Below are positions 21,941 to 32,878 of a DNA stretch of 64,000 nucleotides, one piece after another. The notes under the pieces are model-generated. The model saw only the letters and a program-made list of their open reading frames with translations. It did not search any database and was not told the origin of the DNA. Where the stretch lies: contig NC_081411.1 of the NCBI RefSeq assembly GCF_030272615.1, positions 832,804,160 to 832,868,159 on the forward strand, read 5' to 3'. The translations under genes and the position numbers were made by a program. This DNA comes from Cryptomeria japonica. Lineage: Eukaryota > Streptophyta > Pinopsida > Cupressales > Cupressaceae. The first letter of the stretch is position 1; each line of letters begins with the position of its first letter.

Positions 21941-21945
21941 GACAT

Positions 21946-23112
21946 ACTAAATAATCCCCTATTTTCAAAAAATATTGCCCTAAACTCCTTTTTTTTCACC
22001 CCCTCCCAATACAAAACCTGAATTAAGAGCCCCTTATTTTCACCAAATATTGCATTTTTTCTTAGCCCGAATTAAAAATCCCCCTATTTTAACTGTAGGA
22101 AATATATTGTACCCTCATTTTTGGGATATTAAAGGGTATGTGCAGGATCATGGTGTGTCAAACAAGCCCTTAAGTGGCAATGAAATTTCAGAAAATCAGA
22201 GTTATGCAACTTGACATGAAAATTTAAGTTATGAACGCTATTTTAAAAAAATGTAAGAAGAGAATCTGTAGCAAATTGAATGAATTTTCTAAGCTACTAG
22301 TTTTTTTTTGAAAAAAAAAACTATATATTTGATGAAAATTTGAAATTTCAATACACTGGTACTAGAATTTCAGGAAAAAAACAAGAAGTAGGTGTATGTC
22401 TAACCACCCTAATCACAATCAAAACATAATGTTTTTTTATAAAATTTATAATATAAGTAGTAGACTCATGTCTAGATGTGACACATGTTTTTTTGTATTT
22501 TTTTATGAAGTAAATAATTAATTATAATTTTTTTACTACAACTTTTTCAGAATTTCAAAAGCTCCTACGTCTGACCACCTTAACTTGGTCTAAGCTTTAT
22601 GAAATTCAAATTTTTTTCCTATAGTAGACGAAGCATAGAATGTGATGCATGTTTTGGATTCAAAAAATATGATACCGTTTGAAAGTTACATGTGTTTTTC
22701 AATCAGCCTATCAATTAGGACTTTAGTCAAAATTCAATTAGAAAATAAATAATAGTTATTTATTAAGGTCAAAATAAGACAATCCTTATATTGTTGGAAA
22801 GTTGAGAACGTCCTTAAAAAAACCTTTTAATTTTATCAATTTTCGCTAAAAAAAAGTCTTCAGCCACCAATGCGAGGTTTGGAAAATCAAAGAATACTCA
22901 AAAACACATTTTTTTTGTTGACTTTCCAAGATCGTCATTTCCAAGCCAAATCCCAAAGCATTCTCGAGCCAAATTTCAAAATTTGAAATTTATGTTATAA
23001 AAATCGGATATCCGTTTTTAGCAGTTATGATATTAATAATATTCATAATATTAATATATTGTATTAATATATTACTAAATTGTATATTAATATATTGAAT
23101 ATTATTGTCTTC
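21946..23112. other. Unassigned AT-rich DNA
   Basis: No ORF and no similarity to other parts of the window that I can recognise. From 21950 to 22095 a motif close to CCCCTATTTTCAAAAAATAT recurs two or three times. From about 23020 to 23110 it is almost pure A/T with ATATTAATATATT palindromes. It may hold old non-coding transposon remains. Confidence 0.5.
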
Positions 23113-23372
23113 AGACATGTAGTGTCGCGGTTAAAACACTTCGTTGGTGAAGCGGCCACCAAGGTTCAAACCCCTGTTGGGCCATTGTGCTCGCAGGCCT
23201 TGTGTCTTCGTTGGGCCGTTGTGCTCACAGGTTTGAACAAGTGAAGTGTGGGGATAAGGTCCCATGGTTGTGGCCTCACCGGTTCATAGCTCTGGGTCAA
23301 AAGCGTTTCACGTGGAGCTGGAGGGCGTGTCATGCCAACGTTGGCGATCACGTTAAAATTTTTACCAGGCAT
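23113..23372 (+). mobile_element. SINE-like element with tRNA-type A and B boxes
   Basis: A GC-richer island in very AT-rich DNA. TAGTGTCGCGG (23120-23130) resembles an RNA polymerase III A box, and GGTTCAAACCC (23163-23173) fits the B box GGTTCRANNCC; their spacing is right for a tRNA-derived promoter. Downstream, GGGCCRTTGTGCTCRCAGG occurs twice (about 23179 and 23213), and the unit ends before an AT run. Target duplications cannot be judged in the AT-rich flanks. No intact tRNA fold is claimed. Confidence 0.5.
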
Positions 23373-23522
23373 TATTTAAATATATATATATATAATATTA
23401 TTATATTATTATTATATTAATATAATAATATTCAATAAATTAATATATAATAAAAATATTCTATATTAATACTATAATATATTTAAATTTATATATTAAA
23501 ATTTATATTATAAATCTTTTCG
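23373..23522. repeat. AT-rich simple sequence
   Basis: About 150 bp of A/T with TATATA and ATTATT runs. It lies between the SINE-like unit and the 20-bp array. Nothing else seen. Confidence 0.6.
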
Positions 23523-26036
23523 TTAGTGGTCATATTGTATTCTGAGGGTTCACATGGTGTCGTTAGGTGTCATATGGGGTTGTAACGGGTAACACATGTG
23601 TTAGAATAACATATGACCCCTTTGGACACCATATGGACATCATATGGTCCTAAAGCGTCATGTCGTGCACTAGGATGTTAAAAGGGTTCATATGGTTTTC
23701 TAAGGGGTCATAGGACACCATCTTACACCTACGAACACCATATGGTGTCCTAAGGTGTCATAGAACATCATATGACCCATTAGGACACAATATAACCCTT
23801 AACGACACCATATGGTGTCCTAAGGGGTCATAGAACACCATATGACCCTTTATGACACTATGTGACCCCTAATGACACTATATGGTGTGCTAAGGGGTCA
23901 TAAGACACCATATGACCCCTTAGGACACAATATGATCCCTTTGACACAATATGGTGTCCTAAGGGGTCATAGAACACCATATGACCCTTTAGGACACCAT
24001 AGACCCACAACGACACCATATGGTGTTGTAAGGGGTCATTGGACACAATATGACCCCTAATGACACTTTAGGGGTCATATGGTGTCCTAAGGGGTCATAT
24101 GATGTTGTATGACCCCTTAGGACACAATATGACCCTTGAGCACACCATACAACCCTTAACAACACCATATGGTGTCCTAAGGGCTCATATGGTGTCCTAA
24201 GGTGTCATAGGACACCATATGACCCCTTAGAACATAATATGACCCCTAATGACACCTAAGGGGTCATATGGTTTTGTTAGGGGTCTTATGGTGTCCTAAG
24301 GGGTCATAAGACACCATATGACCCCTTAGGAAACCATACGGACCCTAACGACACTATATGGTGTCTTAAGAGCTCATATGGTGTCCTAAGGGGTCATAGG
24401 GCAAGTATATATGAATACCAAGCAAACATACATATATGTATATACAAATATCAACAAACAAACATATGTATATGAATATCAAGCAAGCATTTATATATGA
24501 ATATCAAACAAACAAGCACCTATATGAACATCAAGCGACACCATATGACCCCTAACGACACCTAAGGTGTCATATGGTGTTGTTAGGGGTCGTATGATGT
24601 CCTAAGGGTCATAGGACACCATACGACCCCTAACAACACCATATGGTGTCCTAAGGGGTCATAGGACACCATATCATAGAACGCCATATGACCCCTTAGG
24701 ATACAATATGACCCCTAACAACACCTAAGTGGTCATATGGTGTCATAATTACAGGTCATATGGTGTCCTAAAGGGTCATATGACACCATATGACCCCTTA
24801 GGACACGGTGCGACACCTAATGACACCATATGGTGTCCTAAGGGATCATATGGTATCCTATGGGGTCACATGACACCATATAACCACTAAGGACACCATA
24901 CGACCCCTAACGATAGCTATGGTGTCATATGGTGTCGTTAGGGGCCGTATGGTGTCCTAAGGGGTCATAGGACACCATACGACCCCTACCAACCCCATAT
25001 GGTGTCCTAAGGGCTCATATGGTGTCCTAAGGGGTCATAGGACACCATATGACCCCTTAGGATACAATATGACCCCTAATGACACCTAAGGGGTCATATG
25101 ATGTCTTTAGGACTCATATGGTGTCCTAAAGGGTCATAGGACACTGTATGACCCCTTAGGACACCATAAAACCCCTAACGGCACCTAAAGTGTCATATGA
25201 TGTCATTAGGGGTCGTATAGTGTCCTAAGAGGTCATAGAACACCATATGACCCCTTAGGACACCATACGACCCCTAACAACACCCTATGGTGCTCTAAGA
25301 GCTCCTATGGTGTCCTAAGGGGTCATAAGACACCATATGACCCTTTAGGATACAATATGATCCCTAACAACACTTAAGGGGTCATATGGTGTCATTAGGG
25401 GTCTTATGGTGTCCTAAGGGGTCATAGGACACCATATGACCTCTTAGGACACCATACAACCCCTAACGACACCTAAGGTGTGATATGGTATATGACCCCT
25501 TAGGATACAATATGGACCCTAACGACACCTAAGGGGTCATATGGTGTTGTAAGGGGTCTTAAGAAACCATATGACCCCTTAGGACACCATACGACCTCTA
25601 ACAACACCTTATGGTGTCCTAAGGGCTCATATGGTGTCCTAAGGGGTTATAGGACACCATATGACCCCTTAGGATATAATATGACCCCTAACGATAACTA
25701 AGGGGTCATATGGTGTCGTTAAGGTTTTTATGATGTCATAAGGGATCATAGTACACCATATGACCCCTTAGGACACATACGACCCCTAACGACACCATAT
25801 GGTGTCATAGGACACCATATGACCCCTTAGAACACCATACGACCCCTAACGACACCTAAGGGGTCATATGGTGTCATTAGGGGTTGTATGGTGTCCTAAG
25901 GGGTCATAGGACACCATATTACCCCTTAGGATACCATACAACCCCTAACAACACCTAAGGGGTCATATGGTGTTGTTAGGGGTTGTATGGTGTTCTAAGG
26001 GGTCATAGGACACCATATGACCCCTTAGGATACAAT
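23523..26036. repeat. Array of 20-bp units in both orientations
   Basis: The unit is CCTAAGGGGTCATATGGTGT (20 bp) or its reverse complement, with many variants. Each unit has two dyads, CCTNAGG and CATATG, and runs of one orientation switch to the other through GGTCATAGGACACC. This gives repeated hairpins: at 24947-24980 a 12-bp perfect stem (GTATGGTGTCCT with AGGACACCATAC) with a 10-nt loop, extendable to 18 bp with one mismatch. A different short repeat (TATGAATATCAAGCAA-like) interrupts at about 24408-24533. The array was split by Copia-1 and resumes at 34103. Confidence 0.9.
24408..24533. repeat. TATGAATATCAAGCAA-type repeat inside the array
   Basis: A short run of ~25-bp imperfect units (TATATGAATATCAAGCAAAC variants) replaces the 20-bp units here, with palindromic ATACATATATGTATAT. 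Array units resume on both sides. Confidence 0.7.
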
Positions 26037-27276
26037 TATTGGCAATATGATGGATTTGGTTAACTGGTGTCCTTGATGTCAACACTGTATCTCGGTTGGA
26101 TATGGTTTTTCTATCCTGATTGGACCTATCCCAGTTAGACTTGGTGTTTGTCTTGGTTTTGGCTGTGATTTTGATCCAGTGTGATCATATCCTTGGATTT
26201 GGTTTTGGATGGTTGTTCAGGTTGGTCATATGCTTTTCATATTCAGTTGGTTCATGATTTGGTCCTCTGGAAGCTATTTCTCATGTTCCCGGTTGATATT
26301 TCTTGGTACCGGTTAGCTTTACCGGTTGGCAATACTTGATGATATGGTTCAGTGATTTTGGTCTAGCTAATGGAAATGATTTCTAACATGATGAAGGTGC
26401 TTCTTGATCATGTCCCAATTGTTTGGTGGCTTCGCATTGGCTGGTGTGCTAATATTATGGTCCTATTTAGTTCCGATTAGATATTCCTGTGTTATTATAC
26501 TGAGGGTTTCTACCGGTTGGTGAAACGTGTTGGTGATTAGTCTTAGCATGGTATCTGACGAATGTAATTGTTTGGAAATTTGAATTAGGTCCACGCTATG
26601 TAATTTAAATCATAATATTGGTCTGGTGATATCGTGTGATGTAATTTTTGTAATTATGGGTTTATAGGTTTAGGGTTTAGCCGATCTTATCAATAAGGTT
26701 GATGATTTGTATTTATAGGCAACTTATTCATGTAATTTGGATATGGATGGTATCAGTGGTTATGTCTACATTATCAGAGAAAGGTTTATGTGCGAACAAT
26801 GATATATCATTCAACAGAAGGTTTTAAAGGATTTGGTGTTGCATGGAAGACATTTGTGCTTAACTGGAACTATATCAGGCATTAGGAGATGCTACTTCCA
26901 AAGTTCATTCTTTCCGGATTGTAGTCCAATGTTTTTGTAAGTCATTGAGACTTCCCCTTTGTGATGAGCAGTGCTCTCTAGGTGCTTGGCCTGATTGCAA
27001 GTGAAATGCCCATTGTAATTATTTCACATACTACTTCAGAAGTATTATCTGTTTGTGGGTAGGGTTTCCCACTGTGGTTTTTCCCTTTACTGATTTTTCC
27101 ATTGCAAAAATATTGGTGTTGTGTGTATTGTGCTTTCATGCTTTATGTTTCATTATGTTGGTTTCTTTGTGCTCTGGTATAAAGTTTATAATCTACATTA
27201 GCTATTATACCTGTAAGAAAACTGATTCACCCCCCCCCCCCTCTCAGTTTTTTTCTGGTATCAGAAATGTCTAACG
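26037..27276 (+). mobile_element. Copia-1 5' LTR
   Basis: 1240 bp, matching 32879-34097. It begins TATTGGCAATATG and ends GTCTAACG, followed by the primer-binding site. A TATTTATAGG string near 26712 may serve as the TATA box. A C-run near the end (about 27231-27241) flanked by AACTGA and TCAGTT can form a hairpin, and this is shared with the Copia-2 LTR. Confidence 0.88.
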
Positions 27277-27278
27277 AT

Positions 27279-27294
27279 TGGTATCAGAGCAAGG
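27279..27294 (+). promoter_or_regulatory. Copia-1 primer-binding site (initiator tRNA-Met type)
   Basis: TGGTATCAGAGCAAGG two bases after the LTR. TGGTATCAGAGC is complementary to the 3' end of plant initiator tRNA-Met, the usual Copia primer. Copia-3 has the same site. Confidence 0.9.
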
Positions 27295-27331
27295 TCCTCT
27301 TTGCAAAAGAGTAACCGCTTGAGGAGATCCG

Positions 27332-28407
27332 ATGGCATTAGTATCAAATTCTACATTTAATCCCTATAGGAAGGAGAGTCCTATATTTGATGGTACAAAT
27401 TACAAAATATGGAAGGAACAAATGAAAATTCATTTGAGATGTCTTGGAGCCGAAGTTTGGGAGATAGTGGAGGAAGGGTATATACCCCATGATCCTAATT
27501 CTAGAACACTAGCACCTGCTGACGATTAGAAGAGAGTTGAAAATGATGTCATAGTGAAAGAAGCATTGTTAAGTGCTCTATTTGATGAGAAGCTATTGAA
27601 TGTCATAGAGTTGGAGAATGCAAAGAAGATCTGGCTAAAGCTTGAAACTCTTTATGAAGGTGACCAAGCAATAAAGATTGCAAAACTTGAAATTTTTCGA
27701 GTGATATATGAAGCTTTGAATATGGAAGAAGATGAGAAGATAAGTTCTTTCATGGATAGAGTGAATGAGATTGTCATGGGAATCAAGTGTTGCGGCGGAT
27801 CAGTTAATGAGGATGAGGTTGTGTCAAAGATTCTAAGAGTTCTGCCTTCGGCTTACAAGTTGAAAGCTACTGCAATTAATGAACTCCGGACAATGTCAAG
27901 TACCCCTATTACCAAAGATACATTACTTGTGAAACTGACTGCTTTTGAGCTTAAGGAACTTGGGATCAGAGTGCTACTAAGACAGAAATTACATTTAAAG
28001 CATCTGCCTCTGGTAAGCAAAAGATAGATTGGAAAGAGTTGCATGCCAAAGATTTGGAAGACATTGCGAGAGAAGACAGAGAACTTGAAGAGTTGGAAGC
28101 CCTAATTGCTAGAAGAATCCCTAAAGGACCAATTGGAAGTAAGTATGAAGGAAAAGTACCTTTTAAATGTTTTTCATGCAATAAGATTTGTCATTTTGCT
28201 TCTAGATGTCTTGAAAGAGATGCTAGGAATCACAAAAGATTTATGAGGAATTATAAGCCTAATTCAGAATATCAGAGAAGATCTATATTTAGAAGGAATA
28301 AGGATAAATCATGTTACTATGTTAGTGATGATGATTTTGGTGTTACTGATGATGGTGATGATGAACCTGTAAGTGGATCCGATAATGGAAGCTCCAGTAA
28401 AGATTGA
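27332..28407 (+). pseudogene. gag: Copia-1 gag
   Basis: Starts MALVSNSTFNPYR, shortly after the primer-binding site. The frame has a TAG at 27527-27529, then continues through the gag core (about 27554-27960: SFMDRVNEIVMGIKCCG, VLPSAYKLKATAINEL) typical of Copia UBN2-type gag. A frameshift near 27962-27967 moves it to another frame, which continues to TGA 28405-28407. The CCHC knuckle CFSCNKICHFASRC (about 28170) keeps its metal ligands although the usual Gly before His is Cys. Copia-2 gag is its closest relative here. Confidence 0.88.
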
Positions 28408-31076
28408 GTCTTTATTGCTATCAAGGATCATTCTCCGGAACTTGTCATTGATACAACTCATACTGAGGAGAAGGCTTTCGCTGCTAAAATTGAAGAGAAG
28501 GATGAATGGATTATAGACAGTGGTTTCTCACATCATATGATCGGTGACAAGAGGAAATTCGTAACTTTGCAAGAATTTGATGGTGGACTAGTCAGATTTG
28601 GAGACAACACGACATGCAGGATCAAAGGAAAAGGAACAATATCCCTGGATGGTAAGACTAATACTAACAAGGTTTATTATTTTGAAGGATTGAAGAATAA
28701 TATTTTGAGTGTAGGTCAGATGGTGGATAGAGGATTTCATTTGCAATTTAAATATGGAAAATGCAAGATTATCAATAGATCTGGATTGGAGATTGCATCC
28801 AGAACTCAGACCAAAGGAAATATCTTTCATTTGAACTCCGGTGAGAAGGCTTGCTTGATTGCTCAGATTGATAAAAGTTGGTTATGGAATTAGAGGATGT
28901 GTCATGTAAATTTTGATTGCATAGTGAAGATCAACTCAACAAAAGTTGTCAAAGATTTGCCCAAGATTGTTAAACCTCATAATCCGATATGTAGAGAATG
29001 TCAAATGTGTAAGCAAGTTGGAACTTTTGTCAAAAGAATACATGATAGATCTAATGAAATTATTGATCTTATTCATACTGATCTATGTGGACCGACAAGG
29101 AATACAAGTTTTCAAGGTGATAGATACTTTATGTTGCTTATTGATGACTATTCTAGAATGATGTGGGTTGGATTTTTTAGAGAAAAATAAGAAACTCTTG
29201 AGAAATTCAAAATTTTCAAAGTTATGGTTGAGACTGAAATAGGATTGAAGATAAAATGTTTAAGATCAAATTAAGGTGGTGAGTTTACATATGGTGAGTT
29301 CAACAACTTTTGGGAAAAGAATGGAATCAAAAGACAATTTTCTGCACCTAGAACCCCACAACAAAATGGAATAGTGGAAAGGAAGAAGAAAACTATCTTG
29401 GATGTTGCAAGGATAATGATGATGGAAGCTAAGTTACCTAATATCTACTAGAGAGAAGTTGGCAATACTGTAGTATACACTTTCAACAGAATACACATAA
29501 AAGGTGATACCGGTAAGACTCCTTATGAATTATGGTTTGGTCATACTCCTACTGTCAGATATTTCAGAATTTTTGAAAGTAAATGCTACATTAGAAGAGA
29601 TGATGTGTTAGGAAAATTTGATCCCAGAAGTGATGAAGGAATATTTTTTGGTTATTTTACTAAGAGAAAAGCATACAAATGTTATAACAAAATATTGAAT
29701 AGGATTATGGAAAGCATAAATGTCAAGGTGGATGAGCAAGGTAATAATCAGATCATATTATATGACTATGGACCCGAAGATGAATTTTTCAAATCAGAAC
29801 CGATAGTGTAAGAATCAGTTTAGAGCACAGATCCAATTGCTCTAGTAACATCAAAAAAATTCCATAGTGACTGATGAAGGGCTAAAAGAATCCAGAAAGT
29901 CAAGACAATCCTAAGCCCCCCAGGTACTTGAAGTTGAATCATTCTGAAGATCGGATCATTGGAGATAAAAGGAAAGGTGTGATGACAAGAAGAAGGCTAG
30001 TTGCTGAAGAGGTATGTTTAATTTCTCAAATCGAACTGGAATGTTTTATTGAAGCAAGTGAAGATGAGAATTATATGAAAGCAATGTTAGAGGAACTAGA
30101 TCAGATAGAAAATAATAAGTCTTGGGAATTGGTTTCTAGGCTTAAAGATAAGAATGTTAATGGAACTAAATGGGTTTTCAAGAATAAATTAAATGAGGAA
30201 GGTCAAGTTGTGAGAAATAAAGCTAGATTGGTTTGCAAAGGTTATTCACAGGAAGGAGTTGATTATGATGAGACTTATGCTCTAGTTGCAAGAATTGAAG
30301 CGATAAGATTATTTCTTGCCTATGCTGCACACAAGAACTACAAGGTATATCAGATGGATGTCAAATGCGCATTCCTAAATGGAGATATTGAAGAGGAAGT
30401 CTACATTGAGTAGCCTGATGGATTTTGTTTATCAGAAGACAAAGACATGGTTTGCATATTGAAGAAAGCTTTGTATGGATTGAAACAAGCCCCTAGAACA
30501 TGGTACACTAGATTAGATAAATATGTTTCAAAGCTCAGTTTTAGAAAAGGTACAACAAATTATAGGTTATGGTATCCAAAAGATGATGATTTCAGACTAT
30601 GTGCCTATACAGACTCTGATTTGGCAGGAGATGTGGATGATTGGAAGAGCACTATAGGTGGTGCATTCTTTCTTGGGAATAAATTGGCTCCATGTCTTAG
30701 CAAGAAACAATCATGCACTTCATTGTCTATTGTTGAAGCTAAATATGTAGCTATTACAACTAACTGTATTCAGATTTTATGGATGAAACAAATGTTGAAG
30801 GATATAAGGGTAAGTTATGATGAGCCTATTGTTATTCACTGAGATAATACTACTTCTATTGATATGTCAAAGAATCCGATATTTCATTTCAAATCAAAAC
30901 ACATTTATATAAGGTATAATTTCTTGAAAGAAAAGGTTGAAGCAAACAAAGTCAAATTGGTTTATGTAACTACTAAGGAACAAATTGCAAATATTCTAAC
31001 AAAACCATTGCCTAAAGATACTTTTGAATATCTCAGAGATCAGTGGGGGGTCACCACCCCTCCGAAAGAGGCTTAG
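28408..31076 (+). pseudogene. pol: Copia-1 pol with deleted RT active site
   Basis: Protease reads WIIDSGFSHHM (28507 on), with Phe where Copia-2-like elements usually have Cys. Integrase has HTDLCG, but the second acidic motif is ruined (about 29265-29280, an Asn and a stop in place of DNGG); GIVERKK keeps the Glu. Stops lie at 28891, 29188, 29272, 29449, 29809 and others, and a frameshift lies between about 29860 and 29925. RT (29928 on) is readable to GLKQAPRTWYTRLDKY, but then jumps from FRKG to TTNYRLWYPK, skipping the YVDD region. RNase H motifs (YTDSDLAGD) and the C-terminus (TKPLPKDTFEYLRDQ) remain. Confidence 0.9.
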
Positions 31077-31403
31077 AGATGCAGGGATGCATCAATCCAG
31101 TAAGCTTATCAAACATATTTTATGATCCAAGTTGATGAGATGATGCTGCCACTCAGGGGGAGTAGTCAGTTGTTTGGTTCAGATTCTTCTTGGTTTGGTA
31201 TCCGTCCTTTGTCATTAATTTCAAAGGGGGAGATGGTGTTCATGTGAAAAATAGTTAATCTTTGGGGAGATGGTGTTCATGTGTTTTTTAGTTAATCAAA
31301 GAGGGAAATATATTTCACATCAGTCTTTGGGAGATTGTTGGCATTCCTTGGCACTTGGATGTTTTTCACATTCAATGTTGCTATCATTTCCAAAGGTTGA
31401 TAT
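31077..31403 (+). other. Copia-1 3' region with repeated polypurine-like motifs
   Basis: GGGAGATGGTGTTCATGTG followed by a short A or T run and TAGTTAATC occurs twice (about 31227 and 31264). Three polypurine-like strings are present: AAAGGGGGAGAT (31223), TTTGGGGAGAT (31261) and TTTGGGAGATTGTTGG (31326), the last resembling the canonical tract-LTR junction of Copia-2. The 3' LTR as defined by homology starts only at 32879. Confidence 0.6.
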
Positions 31404-32873
31404 TGTAGACGTATAAAAATGACCATATTCCTAAATGAATTTTTATGTTCATTTCTCTATTTAATTAAATCCAATTTAATTAAATTATCCACATTCCTCT
31501 ATTTAATTAAGTAAATTACTCAAATTATTTAAATTAAATTCACTATACCCATTTAATGAATAAATCATTTTATTCAATTAAACCCCCCCTATCCACTTTT
31601 AATTAAATTCAAATTTAATTAAATAGTTATCCTAAAATTGAATAAATCTAATTTATTTAATTTCCCCAAATTACAACCAAATTGAATTAAATTATTTCAA
31701 TTAAATCCTATTATCCCTCCATCCACTTGCAAAATCCCAAACCCCTTTCTAATCCCTTCTAGAATCTTCTAATCGCTTCTAATTAACCTAACCTCTCCTC
31801 TAAACTTTGTCACATCCCTAAGCAAAGGGAAGTCACTTCTCAAAACCTCAAAGTCTTTGATAACCATTAAAGGCTTTCAACCTTCAACCACTAAATGGCT
31901 CAAAGTCTTTGATAACCATTGAAGGCTTTCAACCTTCAACCACTTAATCCCCCAAAGTCTCCAATAACCATTAATGGTTAACTCAAACCCTCTTACATGG
32001 TTAAAACATTTGTTTTGACTCAACCTTCATCCAACCCAAGGGTCTCATCAGGCCATTAATGCTTTGACCATGATTATCTCTTAATCATTTGCACAAAGGT
32101 TTATCCTTGGATTAACTCTTAATCCAGTGGGTAATCTTAATTTAGACTTGACCCTTAGCCTCTAGATAACCATGAGGTCTTCTCAGGCATTCAATGTCTC
32201 CAACCCCTTCTCTCAATCCAACCCTATGTTGACACTTGTCACCATTTCATTGGTGCCAATTACAAACATGGATCCCCAACTTTCAAACTCAACCCTTGAT
32301 TAAACCATTCAATCTTGACCATCCATTTCCCTATTCTTGCTATAAATAGAGCTCTCATTCCTCCATAACAATCATCCTTCAAATTTGTAGCATCACACTT
32401 ATGCTCAAATACATTCAATCTTTTATATCATTTTATGCTCATCATTTTAGCCTCTTTGAAATCAGGAATTAGTCTAAATATGCATGTTTAGAATAATTTC
32501 TTTATCATTTTAGTTCAATCATAGACTAATATATCATGTTAGGATAGTACTCATACTAATCTTGTCATCTTATCATCTAGTTTATTGCATTTCTAAGATC
32601 ATACATAGCTTAGCATACCTTTCACACTAAAAACTATCAGTGCATCCCTCGTTCTTGCATTTGCCATCCCTGAACCATTTTGCTCAGTAATCTGAGAGAA
32701 AAACATTGGTTTGAGGGACATTGTGAGATAGCGAACCATGGGACCCACCTTGGGAAGCTGAGTAATATGTTATTACTCCATAGCTTGCACCAAGAAGTCC
32801 TGTGTGTGTGTGGACTAGTATTATAACATATTTTCACATATTGAGTTTTATCAACCCACTTTTCCCGCATACA
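31404..32873 (+). mobile_element. Solo LTR of Gypsy type in Copia-1
   Basis: 1470 bp from TGTAGACGTATAAAAATGAC to ...CCCGCATACA, flanked by the exact 5-bp duplication GATAT (31399-31403 and 32874-32878). It shares with the Gypsy-1 LTR the 52-bp repeat (two units, about 31845-31950), the GGTCTCATCA...TTAATGCTTTGACC block and the TATA box. No internal region is present, so it is a solo LTR left by LTR-LTR recombination, and younger than Copia-1. Confidence 0.93.
32341..32348 (+). promoter_or_regulatory. TATA box of the solo LTR
   Basis: TATAAATA followed by GAGCTC, as in the other Gypsy LTRs of the window. It would direct transcription rightward through the Copia-1 3' LTR. Confidence 0.65.
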
Positions 32874-32878
32874 GATAT

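Larger units (their letters stand above)
16462..21945 (-). mobile_element. LINE-1, plant L1-type non-LTR element, cut by Gypsy-1
   Basis: Minus-strand remains of a LINE: ORF1 with a nucleic-acid-binding knuckle region, ORF2 with AP endonuclease and reverse transcriptase. Its 3' part ends abruptly at 16462 where Gypsy-1 begins, still in coding sequence, so the remainder of ORF2 should lie left of the window. The 5' side fades at about 21945, inside the N-terminal domain of ORF1, so it may be 5'-truncated. Stops and frameshifts are present throughout. It differs clearly in sequence from LINE-2. Confidence 0.85.

Noticed and set aside
23858-24060. Overlapping ORFs of 62 codons on both strands in the 20-bp array
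   Set aside because: They are read out of the repeat unit itself, with a peptide cycling every 20 codons; the near-palindromic unit gives similar peptides on both strands. No start context or wider conservation.
23523-26036. CRISPR-like regular repeats
   Set aside because: No unique spacers, units in both orientations, plant nuclear context and no cas genes.
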